This document shows, piece after piece, positions 32,869 to 38,455 of a DNA stretch of 38,770 bases (position 1 is the first letter of the stretch; every line of letters starts with the position of its first letter). The translations under genes were made by a program, and so were the position numbers. Origin of the DNA: a virus; IMG/VR virus record IMGVR_UViG_3300030385_001802, positions 1-38,770 of that record; one strand, given 5' to 3'. The notes below the pieces were generated by a model, which did no database searches, was not told the DNA's origin, and saw only the letters and a list, made by a program, of their open reading frames with translations.

Positions 32869-33056
32869 GTTTCCCTCGCCGCCTCGACGCGGCGCTCCAG
32901 CTTATCTATCTGATCCAGTAACGGGGGCAGGTGGGCGTCCAGAGCGGCCTCGATGGCGCTTGTCATGGTCGCCGGGGTGTGAGCCGCCACAGTATGCAGG
33001 TCCACCAGCAGGTCTGTGCGTAGTCTGAGAGAGAATGGGGTGCGGGGCATCGGCAT
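32865..33056 (-). CDS. Arc-type ribbon-helix-helix DNA-binding protein
   Basis: This 63-residue protein (or 61, from the second ATG) begins MPMPRTPFSLRLRTDLLVDL, a beta-strand followed by two helices, as in Arc/CopG-like repressors, with a basic/helical C-terminus (IDKLERRVEAARET). It is the first gene of the early minus-strand operon, 35-40 bases behind the strong promoter at 33098-33126. This makes it a good candidate for autoregulation or control of the opposite plus-strand promoter. The methyltransferase start overlaps its stop. Confidence 0.7.
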   Translation of the reverse strand: MPMPRTPFSLRLRTDLLVDLHTVAAHTPATMTSAIEAALDAHLPPLLDQIDKLERRVEAARET

Positions 33057-33089
33057 TGGGGCGCCTGTAAATTAATTTGGTCGGTGAGC

Positions 33090-33117
33090 TTGTAATTAAG
33101 ATATTTGTGCGTATGTA
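33090..33117 (+). promoter_or_regulatory. Possible plus-strand promoter for the lysogeny-like module
   Basis: TTGTAA (33090-33095) and TATGTA (33112-33117) are separated by 16 bases and point toward the gene at 33173. The match is moderate. It overlaps the opposite promoter at 33098-33126, so the two probably cannot be used at once. Confidence 0.45.
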
Positions 33118-33126
33118 CAGTGTCAA
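33098..33126 (-). promoter_or_regulatory. Strong sigma70-like early promoter (minus strand)
   Basis: A perfect TTGACA (33121-33126, minus strand) is followed by a 17-base spacer and TATCTT (33098-33103, four of six consensus positions). It lies 42 bases upstream of the ribbon-helix-helix gene and should start the early operon. TGTACA, a self-complementary hexamer (33113-33118), lies inside the spacer and could be an operator core. Confidence 0.75.
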
Positions 33127-33172
33127 GACGAACACCGTCAGGACGCAAACGGAAAGAGAGAGGAACAGAGAG

Positions 33173-33505
33173 ATGATTACGAAACGCACAGAGATAACAG
33201 GTTCAGGCGCAGTAGACATAGAGGGCACGGGAGATTATTCCGTTGTCGCCTCAACCGCATACGGTAATAATTTCGTTCTTTGTCATCGCTTCGACAGCGA
33301 GGAAGCGGCGGAAGTCGTCGCTCGCAAGGTTGAACGGGTCGGTTCGATCGATGAAGATCGTTGGGTTCTTTGGCGCACCACATACGGTTCCGCTGCGTTC
33401 GTAGAAGAAGAAGCAGAGGCCTCTTTATATGCGGGTTCAATTCGGTCAGGCGCTATATCGGAAGACGATCCCGCAATCCCCGCCAACATCCGCACACTTC
33501 TTTAG
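33173..33505 (+). CDS. Hypothetical protein, first gene of the plus-strand module
   Basis: I start at ATG 33173 (110 residues), behind GAGAGAGGAACAGAGAG, a leader repeated before the next two genes. The upstream frame to 33077 would overlap the promoter. The protein begins MITKRTEITGSGAVDIEG, has beta-strand-like stretches (DYSVVASTAYGNNFVLCHRF) and a helical DSEEAAEVVARKVERVG segment, and ends with DPAIPANIRTLL. No membrane, zinc or catalytic motif is visible. As the first gene in a module that includes a recombinase and a LexA-type DNA-binding protein it could be a regulator, but this is inference. Confidence 0.65.
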   Translation: MITKRTEITGSGAVDIEGTGDYSVVASTAYGNNFVLCHRFDSEEAAEVVARKVERVGSIDEDRWVLWRTTYGSAAFVEEEAEASLYAGSIRSGAISEDDPAIPANIRTLL

Positions 33506-33533
33506 TAACGCTCTCTCGCCATTCAAACCTATC

Positions 33534-33552
33534 AGCCCGGAAACGGGCTTTT
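33534..33552 (+). terminator. Short hairpin with T-run behind the first plus-strand gene
   Basis: AGCCCG pairs with CGGGCT around a GAAA loop, followed by TTT. The stem is only six pairs and the T-run short, so it is probably a partial terminator or attenuator between 33505 and 33590. Confidence 0.55.
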
Positions 33553-33589
33553 AGGCTGAGTACTGCTTAATGGAGAGAGGAATAGAGAG

Positions 33590-33793
33590 ATGACCCCCTA
33601 CCAAAAGGCCCGCCACCAAGTGATAAAATTCCGCGGACCTCTGGGCACCGTCTACTCCTGTCCCTTCTGCAAGCATTTCGAGATGACACGCCCTGGTATC
33701 GGACAAGGCCGGGGGCATGGCCTTCGCACCGGCGGCGCGGCGCACTCCCGCGTAAGCGCGCATATCGCCAGCAAACACTCAACAGAGGAATAG
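33590..33793 (+). CDS. Small C2H2-like zinc-finger protein
   Basis: This 67-residue protein begins MTPYQKARHQVIKFRGPLGT and contains YSCPFCKHFEM and, about 30 residues later, VSAHIASKHSTEE, giving a C-x2-C and H-x4-H arrangement that could bind zinc. The loop between is longer than in standard fingers. Its ribosome leader (TGGAGAGAGGAATAGAGAG) repeats that of the previous gene. It may bind DNA or RNA as a small regulator. No specific family is recognised. Confidence 0.65.
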   Translation: MTPYQKARHQVIKFRGPLGTVYSCPFCKHFEMTRPGIGQGRGHGLRTGGAAHSRVSAHIASKHSTEE

Positions 33794-33797
33794 ACAG

Positions 33798-34532
33798 ATG
33801 ACATCACAATCCACATATCAAAGCGGGAGCCCCTCTGAAGGCGCTGTTGTCATCTATTTGCGGGTATCCACCAAGAAGCAGGGCATCGACGGCAACGGCA
33901 TCGCCGCCCAGCGCCAAGCCTGTCTTGATCATCTCAACGGTGGCAACTGGCATCTCGTTGGCGAGTACACCGAACAGGAAAGCGGTGCCAAGAATGAACG
34001 CCCTGAACTGGAGAGAGCTTTGGCCCAGTGCGCCAAGGATGGCGCCACCCTGGTGATCGCCAAGCTGGACCGGTTGTCACGCAATGTCGCTTTTGTCAGC
34101 CGCATCATGGAGTCAGGCATCGATTTCGTTGCCGCCGACCAGCCCTTTGCCAACAAGCTGACCATCCATATTCTGGTCGCATTTGCCGAACACGAACGTG
34201 AAATGGCATCTCAGCGCACCAAGGCGGCGCTGGCGGTAGTCAAGAAGCGCGGCGTCAAGCTGGGCAACCCCGACATGAAGGCGCTGGGTGCGTCAGGCCG
34301 TGAGGCGCGATCGGTGAAGGCGCTGGCCCACGCCGAGAATGTCTTCCCTGTCATAGAGCGCATTCGTTCTTTCGGCATCACCACTCTGCGCGGTATCGCC
34401 AAAGAACTGAACGAGCGCAGGGTCGAGACTCCCGCTCGCCAGACCAAGATCAACAACGGCAAGCCGATCTTCGGCAACCCTGTCTGGCATCCAGAACAGG
34501 TCAAACAAATCATCGGATTGGTAGGAAAATGA
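33798..34532 (+). CDS. Serine recombinase (resolvase/invertase family)
   Basis: This 244-residue protein has the resolvase catalytic domain: YLRVSTKKQ with catalytic S24 and R22, AAQRQACLDHL, KLDRLSRNVAFV (with R78-type residues) and the long E helix (AFAEHEREMASQRTKAALA). The C-terminal part has the resolvase-type DNA-binding end (GITTLRGIAKELNERRV; NPVWHPEQVKQIIGLVG). The gene may integrate phage DNA or resolve genome multimers. Its length is nearer resolvases than large serine integrases. The next gene overlaps its stop by 4 bases. No attachment site could be identified by eye. Confidence 0.88.
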   Translation: MTSQSTYQSGSPSEGAVVIYLRVSTKKQGIDGNGIAAQRQACLDHLNGGNWHLVGEYTEQESGAKNERPELERALAQCAKDGATLVIAKLDRLSRNVAFVSRIMESGIDFVAADQPFANKLTIHILVAFAEHEREMASQRTKAALAVVKKRGVKLGNPDMKALGASGREARSVKALAHAENVFPVIERIRSFGITTLRGIAKELNERRVETPARQTKINNGKPIFGNPVWHPEQVKQIIGLVGK

Positions 34533-34837
34533 GAACCATCAAATTGAACGGCAAGAAAATCAATCTCAGCATAGCCGAGGAGCGCGCCCTTAGAACTCTC
34601 GCCTGGTATGATTTCGCCGCGCCGCCTAACGCCTTCGAAGAGGGGCCGCGAAGATGGCGCAAATATATTCTGCCTCGCGGAAGCCGCGCGGTGGAGCTTG
34701 GGGTTAACACCTCAACCCCGGCGTCTCGCAGACGTGCGGATAAATATTTCGCGAGACACCCGCGTCGGCGGGTCTGCGTTACGGGCGATCCGCGCCGGAT
34801 CAACGCGATCCTCAAGCAATTGAATCCGGGGGAATAA
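34529..34837 (+). CDS. Basic hypothetical protein
   Basis: This 102-residue protein overlaps the recombinase stop by 4 bases (ATGA) and is strongly basic (RRWRKYILPRGSRAVELGVN; RRADKYFARHPRRRVCVTGD). It may bind nucleic acid. It ends AILKQLNPGE, just before the LexA-type gene. The coupling suggests it works with the recombinase, perhaps as a directionality or accessory factor, but its sequence is not recognised. Confidence 0.6.
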   Translation: MRTIKLNGKKINLSIAEERALRTLAWYDFAAPPNAFEEGPRRWRKYILPRGSRAVELGVNTSTPASRRRADKYFARHPRRRVCVTGDPRRINAILKQLNPGE

Positions 34838-34840
34838 GAG

Positions 34841-35230
34841 ATGAAACGCACACTTTCCCGCCGGCAAAACCAAGTCCTCCAGTTCATCAAGGGTTTCATT
34901 GATGAGAATGGTATCGCGCCATCCTTTACGGACATGCGTGATGGTCTTGATATCGCGTCGAAGGGTCAGCTTTTCACCTTCCTCAATATCCTTGAGGACC
35001 GCGGACATATTGTTCGCGAGTACGGTGTCGAGAGGGGGATTGTGGTGGTCGAGGAGGAGGGGGGAACGCTGCGCCAGATACGGGACGCAGCCACCGCTTT
35101 CGTCAGCTTGCAGACAGATTACCGCCAGGCTTACGAAACTGACGCAGCCAGCAAGGAGGTCAAGGACCGGGCACCCGGCGTTGCCGCCGCGTTTGCTAAT
35201 CTCAAGTCATTGGTGGGGGATGGGGGATGA
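34841..35230 (+). CDS. LexA-type winged-helix DNA-binding protein without protease domain
   Basis: This 129-residue protein has the N-terminal LexA DNA-binding fold: TLSRRQNQVLQFIKGFIDEN, GIAPSFTDMRDGLDIASKGQ and FLNILEDRGHIVREYG. The second half (DAATAFVSLQTDYRQAYETD and after) is helical and does not contain the Ser-Lys autoprotease domain seen in LexA and many phage repressors. It is therefore unlikely to be cleaved in the SOS response. It sits in a module running away from the early operon, as a phage repressor would. Operators were not found by eye. Confidence 0.8.
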   Translation: MKRTLSRRQNQVLQFIKGFIDENGIAPSFTDMRDGLDIASKGQLFTFLNILEDRGHIVREYGVERGIVVVEEEGGTLRQIRDAATAFVSLQTDYRQAYETDAASKEVKDRAPGVAAAFANLKSLVGDGG

Positions 35231-35255
35231 TTGTCCCGGAAGAGACACCGTTTTA

Positions 35256-35699
35256 ATGAAACTTATCACTATCCCATTATCGTTAGAGGAAGCGAATGCC
35301 TTTGTGGAACAGAACCACCGGCACCACAAGCCAGTGGTCGGTCACAAGTTCTCCATCGGGGCGACGTTAGGCGATAATGTCGTCGGCGTTGTGATTGTTG
35401 GACGCCCTGTGTCAAGGCACCGCGATGACGGCATGACAATGGAAGTCACGCGCCTTTGCACTGATGGCACCCGCAACGCTTGTTCTTTTCTCTACGGTGC
35501 CGCCGCCAAAGCAACTTTTGCTTTGGGATACAAACGAATAGGTACATACATCTTAAAATCAGAACCAGGAACCAGCTTATCTGCCGCCGGATGGACGCTA
35601 ATAGGGGAAACCCCCGGCAAATCTTGGTCTAGACCAACGCGGCCCCGAGTAGATACACACCCCCTTGAACCGCGCTTTTTATTTGAGGTGACAAGATGA
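35256..35699 (+). CDS. XF1762-family GNAT-like protein
   Basis: This 147-residue protein starts at ATG 35256. The longer open frame upstream is a shadow of the LexA-type gene. It has EQNHRHHKPVVGHKFSIGAT, VVGVVIVGRPVSRHRDDG, VTRLCTDGTRNACSFLYG and YILKSEPGTSLSAAGW. I recognise these from the XF1762 family of small proteins common in phages and prophages, with a likely acetyltransferase fold. The last residues overlap the next small gene (ATGA). The substrate is unknown. Confidence 0.8.
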   Translation: MKLITIPLSLEEANAFVEQNHRHHKPVVGHKFSIGATLGDNVVGVVIVGRPVSRHRDDGMTMEVTRLCTDGTRNACSFLYGAAAKATFALGYKRIGTYILKSEPGTSLSAAGWTLIGETPGKSWSRPTRPRVDTHPLEPRFLFEVTR

Positions 35700-35857
35700 C
35701 CAAATTCATCGTCATCGTGACAATTGGACTTCTCATTTCCCTCGTCTTTGCCGAACTGGCGGCGGGATGCGGGCAGGTCACTCACTTCGCAGACCGAACG
35801 TGGGTGTCAAACGAATGCCTGTTCCTCCCCTCCGAAATAAGTTATGGTCGCTGGTGA
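35696..35857 (+). CDS. Small secreted or membrane peptide
   Basis: This 53-residue peptide starts with ATG inside the preceding stop (ATGA). It begins MTKFIVIVTIGLLISLVFAE, a good signal or membrane anchor, and has two Cys in the rest (AGCGQVTHFADRTWVSNECL). It ends just before the strong terminator. Small signal-peptide proteins at the ends of lysogeny modules can act in superinfection exclusion, but nothing here proves that. Coupling and composition support that it is translated. Confidence 0.55.
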   Translation: MTKFIVIVTIGLLISLVFAELAAGCGQVTHFADRTWVSNECLFLPSEISYGRW

Positions 35858-35876
35858 TACACCTCCCTGTGAACTG

Positions 35877-35903
35877 GCCCCGCAAAAGTGCGGGGCTTTT
35901 TTT
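35877..35903 (+). terminator. Strong rho-independent terminator ending the plus-strand module
   Basis: GCCCCGCA pairs perfectly with TGCGGGGC (35877-35896, 4-base loop), followed by seven T. It lies where the plus-strand module meets the end of the minus-strand late operon. On the minus strand the stem has no U-tract, so it stops plus-strand transcripts only. Confidence 0.92.
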
Positions 35904-36342
35904 ATGCTAACGCCCTCATTCGTTCAATTAAGCGTCCGCTACGTTCCGGCACCTGACGCCGCCATCTTGAGTCATACATCTGCTCTGCGGCTTCGTTCAT
36001 GTCCCCGGCCTCGACGGCAGCGAGGAATTTGACGAATTTTCCCATTCGGTTCAGGCCCATATTATAGGTCATATTTGCAACTATTAATTGAACAGTCTCG
36101 GGCATATCATTAAATCCCGGTAACAGCTTATGGCAGTCGGCGATGGTCCAGCTAATATCTTTAGCGAACAATTCCGCGACACGCTCCTCACTGACCGGGG
36201 TGCCTACTTCCATCTGATATTCAGGATCATCAAGTCGGACCAAATGGCCCACGCCACAAGTAGGCAACCCTAAGTGGTCTAAATAAATCGAATACACACA
36301 ACCTTCATCAGCCTCAAGCTCTTTGCGCAGTTGATCAATCAT
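35902..36342 (-). CDS. T4-type lysozyme (endolysin, GH24)
   Basis: This 146-residue protein shows the T4-type lysozyme triad: E13 in LEADEGCVYSIYLDHLG, D22 in YLDHLG and T28 in LPTCGVGH, equivalent to T4 E11, D20 and T26. Later elements include VQLIVANMTYNMGLNRMGKF and SRWRRQVPERSGRLIERMRA, both typical of phage lysozymes. It has no signal peptide, so it needs a holin to reach the wall. It overlaps the outer spanin gene by 8 bases and ends the late operon. Confidence 0.94.
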   Translation of the reverse strand: MIDQLRKELEADEGCVYSIYLDHLGLPTCGVGHLVRLDDPEYQMEVGTPVSEERVAELFAKDISWTIADCHKLLPGFNDMPETVQLIVANMTYNMGLNRMGKFVKFLAAVEAGDMNEAAEQMYDSRWRRQVPERSGRLIERMRALA

Positions 36343-36745
36343 TTTTCACCTTTTTCTTCTTTTTCCTCGGCGCGACGGCCTTCTCATAATAGATGATGAT
36401 CTGCTTTTGCTGCTGGAGGAACCGCTTCAATTCGGCCATATTCAAGGCCAGCGTCTCATAATCCCGTACACTGATCGCGTAAAACAGGAAATCACCGTTC
36501 TGTTTTACAAAACGCTGTTTAAACGCAGCGAACGTATCCTCGGTCACCACATAGAAGTGCAAGTTCGACAACTTCACAGGGCGTGGCCTATTCTGCACCG
36601 GTATCTTGCGCTCGACCTCCACCGTTCGAATCTCCAGCGGGAGAATCTTCTTGAAGCTGGAGCAGCTACTTAGCAGGAGCAGGGGCAGGAGCAATAGCGC
36701 CACTGATAGCTTCAAGGCTACGGAAGAGCTTCTTCGTCCCGGCAT
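36335..36745 (-). CDS. Outer-membrane lipoprotein, probable outer spanin
   Basis: This 136-residue protein begins with a basic tail and hydrophobic signal followed by a lipobox (LLLSSC, Cys 28), so it should be a lipoprotein. The rest has KLSNLHFYVVTEDTFAAFKQ and FLFYAISVRDYETLALNMAE and a Lys-rich end (RKKKKKVKND). Its start lies about 80 bases inside the inner spanin gene, the classic Rz/Rz1 arrangement. It is longer than many Rz1 proteins, and the VVTEDTF and YAISVRDYE segments are known to me from phage proteins of unknown role. With the inner partner it should fuse inner and outer membranes at lysis. Confidence 0.7.
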   Translation of the reverse strand: MPGRRSSSVALKLSVALLLLPLLLLSSCSSFKKILPLEIRTVEVERKIPVQNRPRPVKLSNLHFYVVTEDTFAAFKQRFVKQNGDFLFYAISVRDYETLALNMAELKRFLQQQKQIIIYYEKAVAPRKKKKKVKND

Positions 36746-37085
36746 TGATTTTTTTCTCCACTAAACCCGGCTTGCGTAGACTGAGTTTCGCCAGATTATG
36801 CTTGCGTAGCTTGCCAATCAAAACGTCTTTGTAGACATTCGCCTTGTCGAGGTTCGTCTGCAACTCCTTCGTCAGCGCCGAAAACCGCTCACGATCTTCG
36901 ATCATGGCCGTGATCGTATCGTCCTGCATCTTTTTGGCAGTCTCAAGTTTGACGGTGTTCTCCGTCAAGATGCGAATACGTTCCTGACTGTCTTTATAGT
37001 AGTAGTAAGCACCGTATCCTGCGCCCCCCAAGAGACCAAGAACGATGATCAGGAGGTAGATTTTCAGCATCTTACGGTTCGCCAC
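36666..37085 (-). CDS. Membrane-anchored coiled-coil protein, probable inner spanin
   Basis: This 139-residue protein has a single N-terminal membrane segment (about residues 8-30, LKIYLLIIVLGLLGGAGYGA) followed by a long periplasmic coil (LETAKKMQDDTITAMIEDRE; LTKELQTNLDKANVYKDVLI), as in Rz-type inner spanins. The C-terminal part has LSLRKPGLVEKKINAGTKKL and a proline-rich tail. The outer spanin start is nested inside its gene. It overlaps the holin-like gene by 14 bases. Confidence 0.75.
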   Translation of the reverse strand: MANRKMLKIYLLIIVLGLLGGAGYGAYYYYKDSQERIRILTENTVKLETAKKMQDDTITAMIEDRERFSALTKELQTNLDKANVYKDVLIGKLRKHNLAKLSLRKPGLVEKKINAGTKKLFRSLEAISGAIAPAPAPAK

Positions 37086-37236
37086 CCTTGTCCTTCAGGA
37101 TGAAGGCAACTATCGCCGCAGCCAACGCGACAAAAACCAACGCGGGCTGTCCGATTATAGCGGCAACTCCGATCACGGCGATGCCAGCCGCTGCCCATGA
37201 TGACGGCTCCATTATCCTCGTTAATATCCATTTCAT
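37072..37236 (-). CDS. Small two-segment membrane protein, holin-like, with possible second start
   Basis: From ATG 37236 (site GAGGAAGAG) this is a 54-residue protein with two hydrophobic segments (WAAAGIAVIGVAAIIGQP and ALVFVALAAAIVAFIL) and a charged end (KDKGGEP). An in-frame ATG at 37317, overlapping the stop of the 26-residue peptide gene, would add 27 mostly basic residues (MTRYRDARHRGRARLIP and more). Two starts that differ by a positively charged N-terminal extension are how lambda S makes holin and antiholin. Position in the lysis cassette fits a holin. Confidence 0.65.
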   Translation of the reverse strand: MKWILTRIMEPSSWAAAGIAVIGVAAIIGQPALVFVALAAAIVAFILKDKGGEP

Positions 37237-37313
37237 TTCTCTTCCTCTCGGTGGTTGTTGTGGTCGAGGTATTAATCTAGCCCGGCCACGATGCCGCGCA
37301 TCACGATATCTAG

Positions 37314-37394
37314 TCATTTTCTTAGCAAGATAATAATAGCCACGACGACTAATCCAATAATAATAAACTCGCCCAAGGTAAATGGAACCATCAT
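37314..37394 (-). CDS. 26-residue membrane peptide
   Basis: ATG 37394 overlaps the stop of the EF-hand protein (TAATG), with AAGGG just upstream, and encodes MMVPFTLGEFIIIGLVVVAI followed by IILLRK. It is a single membrane helix with a basic end. Its stop overlaps the next in-frame ATG (ATGA). Both overlaps are the coupling pattern used throughout this operon, which supports translation of this very short ORF. It could assist or inhibit a holin. Confidence 0.5.
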   Translation of the reverse strand: MMVPFTLGEFIIIGLVVVAIIILLRK

Positions 37395-37708
37395 TATTTT
37401 CCCTTAGTCATGTAGGCCGTCATCCCCATATACGCTCCGACAACGCCCGCCTGTCCTATATAGAATAGTCCGAAGAGGTCGGACAGAGCTTTTATACGAC
37501 CATCCGGGAAGATGGGGAGGAAGACCGCGACGGTGAAGAACAGCATCGACCCCATCGCTACCCAAGCCATCTGACGCTGGGCGTCGGCCTTCTCATGTTT
37601 CGCCAAGGCAGCTACTGCTGCCAACTCGGCGTCACTAACGACGCCGTCGCCGTCGAGATCAAGCTCGTTAGCTAATGTGGAGTCGGCCTCTAGCTTTTTC
37701 TGTGCCAT
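37394..37708 (-). CDS. EF-hand membrane protein of the lysis cassette
   Basis: I start at ATG 37708 (104 residues, AAAGGA upstream) rather than the upstream ATG at 37744, which lacks a good site. Residues 17-28 form a textbook EF-hand loop (DLDGDGVVSDAE; Asp at 1, 3, 5, Gly at 6, Glu at 12). Two membrane segments follow (about 46-66 and 78-100; FFTVAVFLPIF and FGLFYIGQAGVVGAYMG). A single calcium-binding loop in front of two membrane helices suggests a calcium-sensing holin or membrane regulator. Neighbours are holin-like and spanin genes. The calcium role is inference. Confidence 0.75.
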   Translation of the reverse strand: MAQKKLEADSTLANELDLDGDGVVSDAELAAVAALAKHEKADAQRQMAWVAMGSMLFFTVAVFLPIFPDGRIKALSDLFGLFYIGQAGVVGAYMGMTAYMTKGK

Positions 37709-37709
37709 G

Positions 37710-37862
37710 TCATTTCCTTTTTTTATCTTCAAGCAATTCTTCAAGCTCTTCGATCCGCTTGCCGAGGACTTTTAACGTGGGGCCATCCAGCAAGCGATTT
37801 TTCAGGATTTCGATCTCGGTTTCAAGCGCCCATTTCCGCGCCGCAAGCTCCTCCGGGGTCAT
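37710..37862 (-). CDS. 50-residue charged coiled-coil protein
   Basis: ATG 37862 overlaps the previous stop (ATGA). The 50-residue product (MTPEELAARKWALETEIEIL, then KNRLLDGPTLKVLGKRIEEL and a Lys-rich end) is almost wholly helical with strong charge. It is translated between a membrane coiled-coil protein and the EF-hand membrane protein. No family is recognised. Confidence 0.6.
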   Translation of the reverse strand: MTPEELAARKWALETEIEILKNRLLDGPTLKVLGKRIEELEELLEDKKRK

Positions 37863-38455
37863 TTGAGCAACGGGTTGTTGAGGGCATCTCTTAGGCGGCG
37901 GTCTAATTTCTGTGTGTGTGTATTTAGTCGAGCCTCGATGCCGTTGATCTTGGCGTCGAACCGTGTCACGGCGCTGCTTGTCTTGGCGTCAAACGTGCTG
38001 GCGGCACCGTTTACCTTGGCATCTAGTCTGTCAGAAGAGGCCGCTATAATAGAGCGTATAAGTTTCTCTGCCTGTCTCATCGCTGCCCGCGTGTCTGCGT
38101 CTGCCGATCTGGACCGGCGATCCACTGCGCTGATCTGCTTGTACGTTTTCGCGAGGTCGCTCCTAACGTCATCGCGCAGGTCGCGCGTTAGCTGCTGGAT
38201 TTCAGCGACACGAAGACGCACTGAGGTCATTTCTTTCCTGACTTCATGCACCACCTTGTTCTGCACTGCCAGCCGCTTGTCGAAGCCGCTCAGATCAGGC
38301 GACACGAACCCTTCAATCTTTGCTTCCATCTTTTGCCAGCGCGTGTACGCTTCCATGCCGCCCCATGCGATGGAGCCCAATGTCCCGATTAATGGTAAGA
38401 GCAACAGCAGCTTGCTCCCACCGATTTTTATGCCTTTATATTCGACCTCTGCCAT
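37859..38455 (-). CDS. Membrane-anchored long coiled-coil protein
   Basis: This 198-residue protein has a short N-tail (MAEVEYKGIKIGGSK), a membrane segment (about 15-35, LLLLLPLIGTLGSIAWGG) and a long charged coil (about 60-198, VRLRVAEIQQLTRDLRDDVR; RFDAKINGIEARLNTHTQKL). Its N-terminus matches the truncated gene at 1-236. Topology resembles inner-membrane tethered spanin or tail-sheath-like coils, but the actual role is unknown. It lies immediately downstream of the proline-rich secreted protein and starts the membrane cassette. Confidence 0.75.
   Translation of the reverse strand: MAEVEYKGIKIGGSKLLLLLPLIGTLGSIAWGGMEAYTRWQKMEAKIEGFVSPDLSGFDKRLAVQNKVVHEVRKEMTSVRLRVAEIQQLTRDLRDDVRSDLAKTYKQISAVDRRSRSADADTRAAMRQAEKLIRSIIAASSDRLDAKVNGAASTFDAKTSSAVTRFDAKINGIEARLNTHTQKLDRRLRDALNNPLLK

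Noticed and set aside
33077-33172. Upstream start for the first plus-strand gene
   Set aside because: It would begin inside the promoter region and skips the purine-rich leader shared with the next genes.
33541-33800. CRISPR-like array or attachment site near the recombinase
   Set aside because: The only repeats are the ribosome leaders of three genes. No regularly spaced repeats or paired core sequence were seen.
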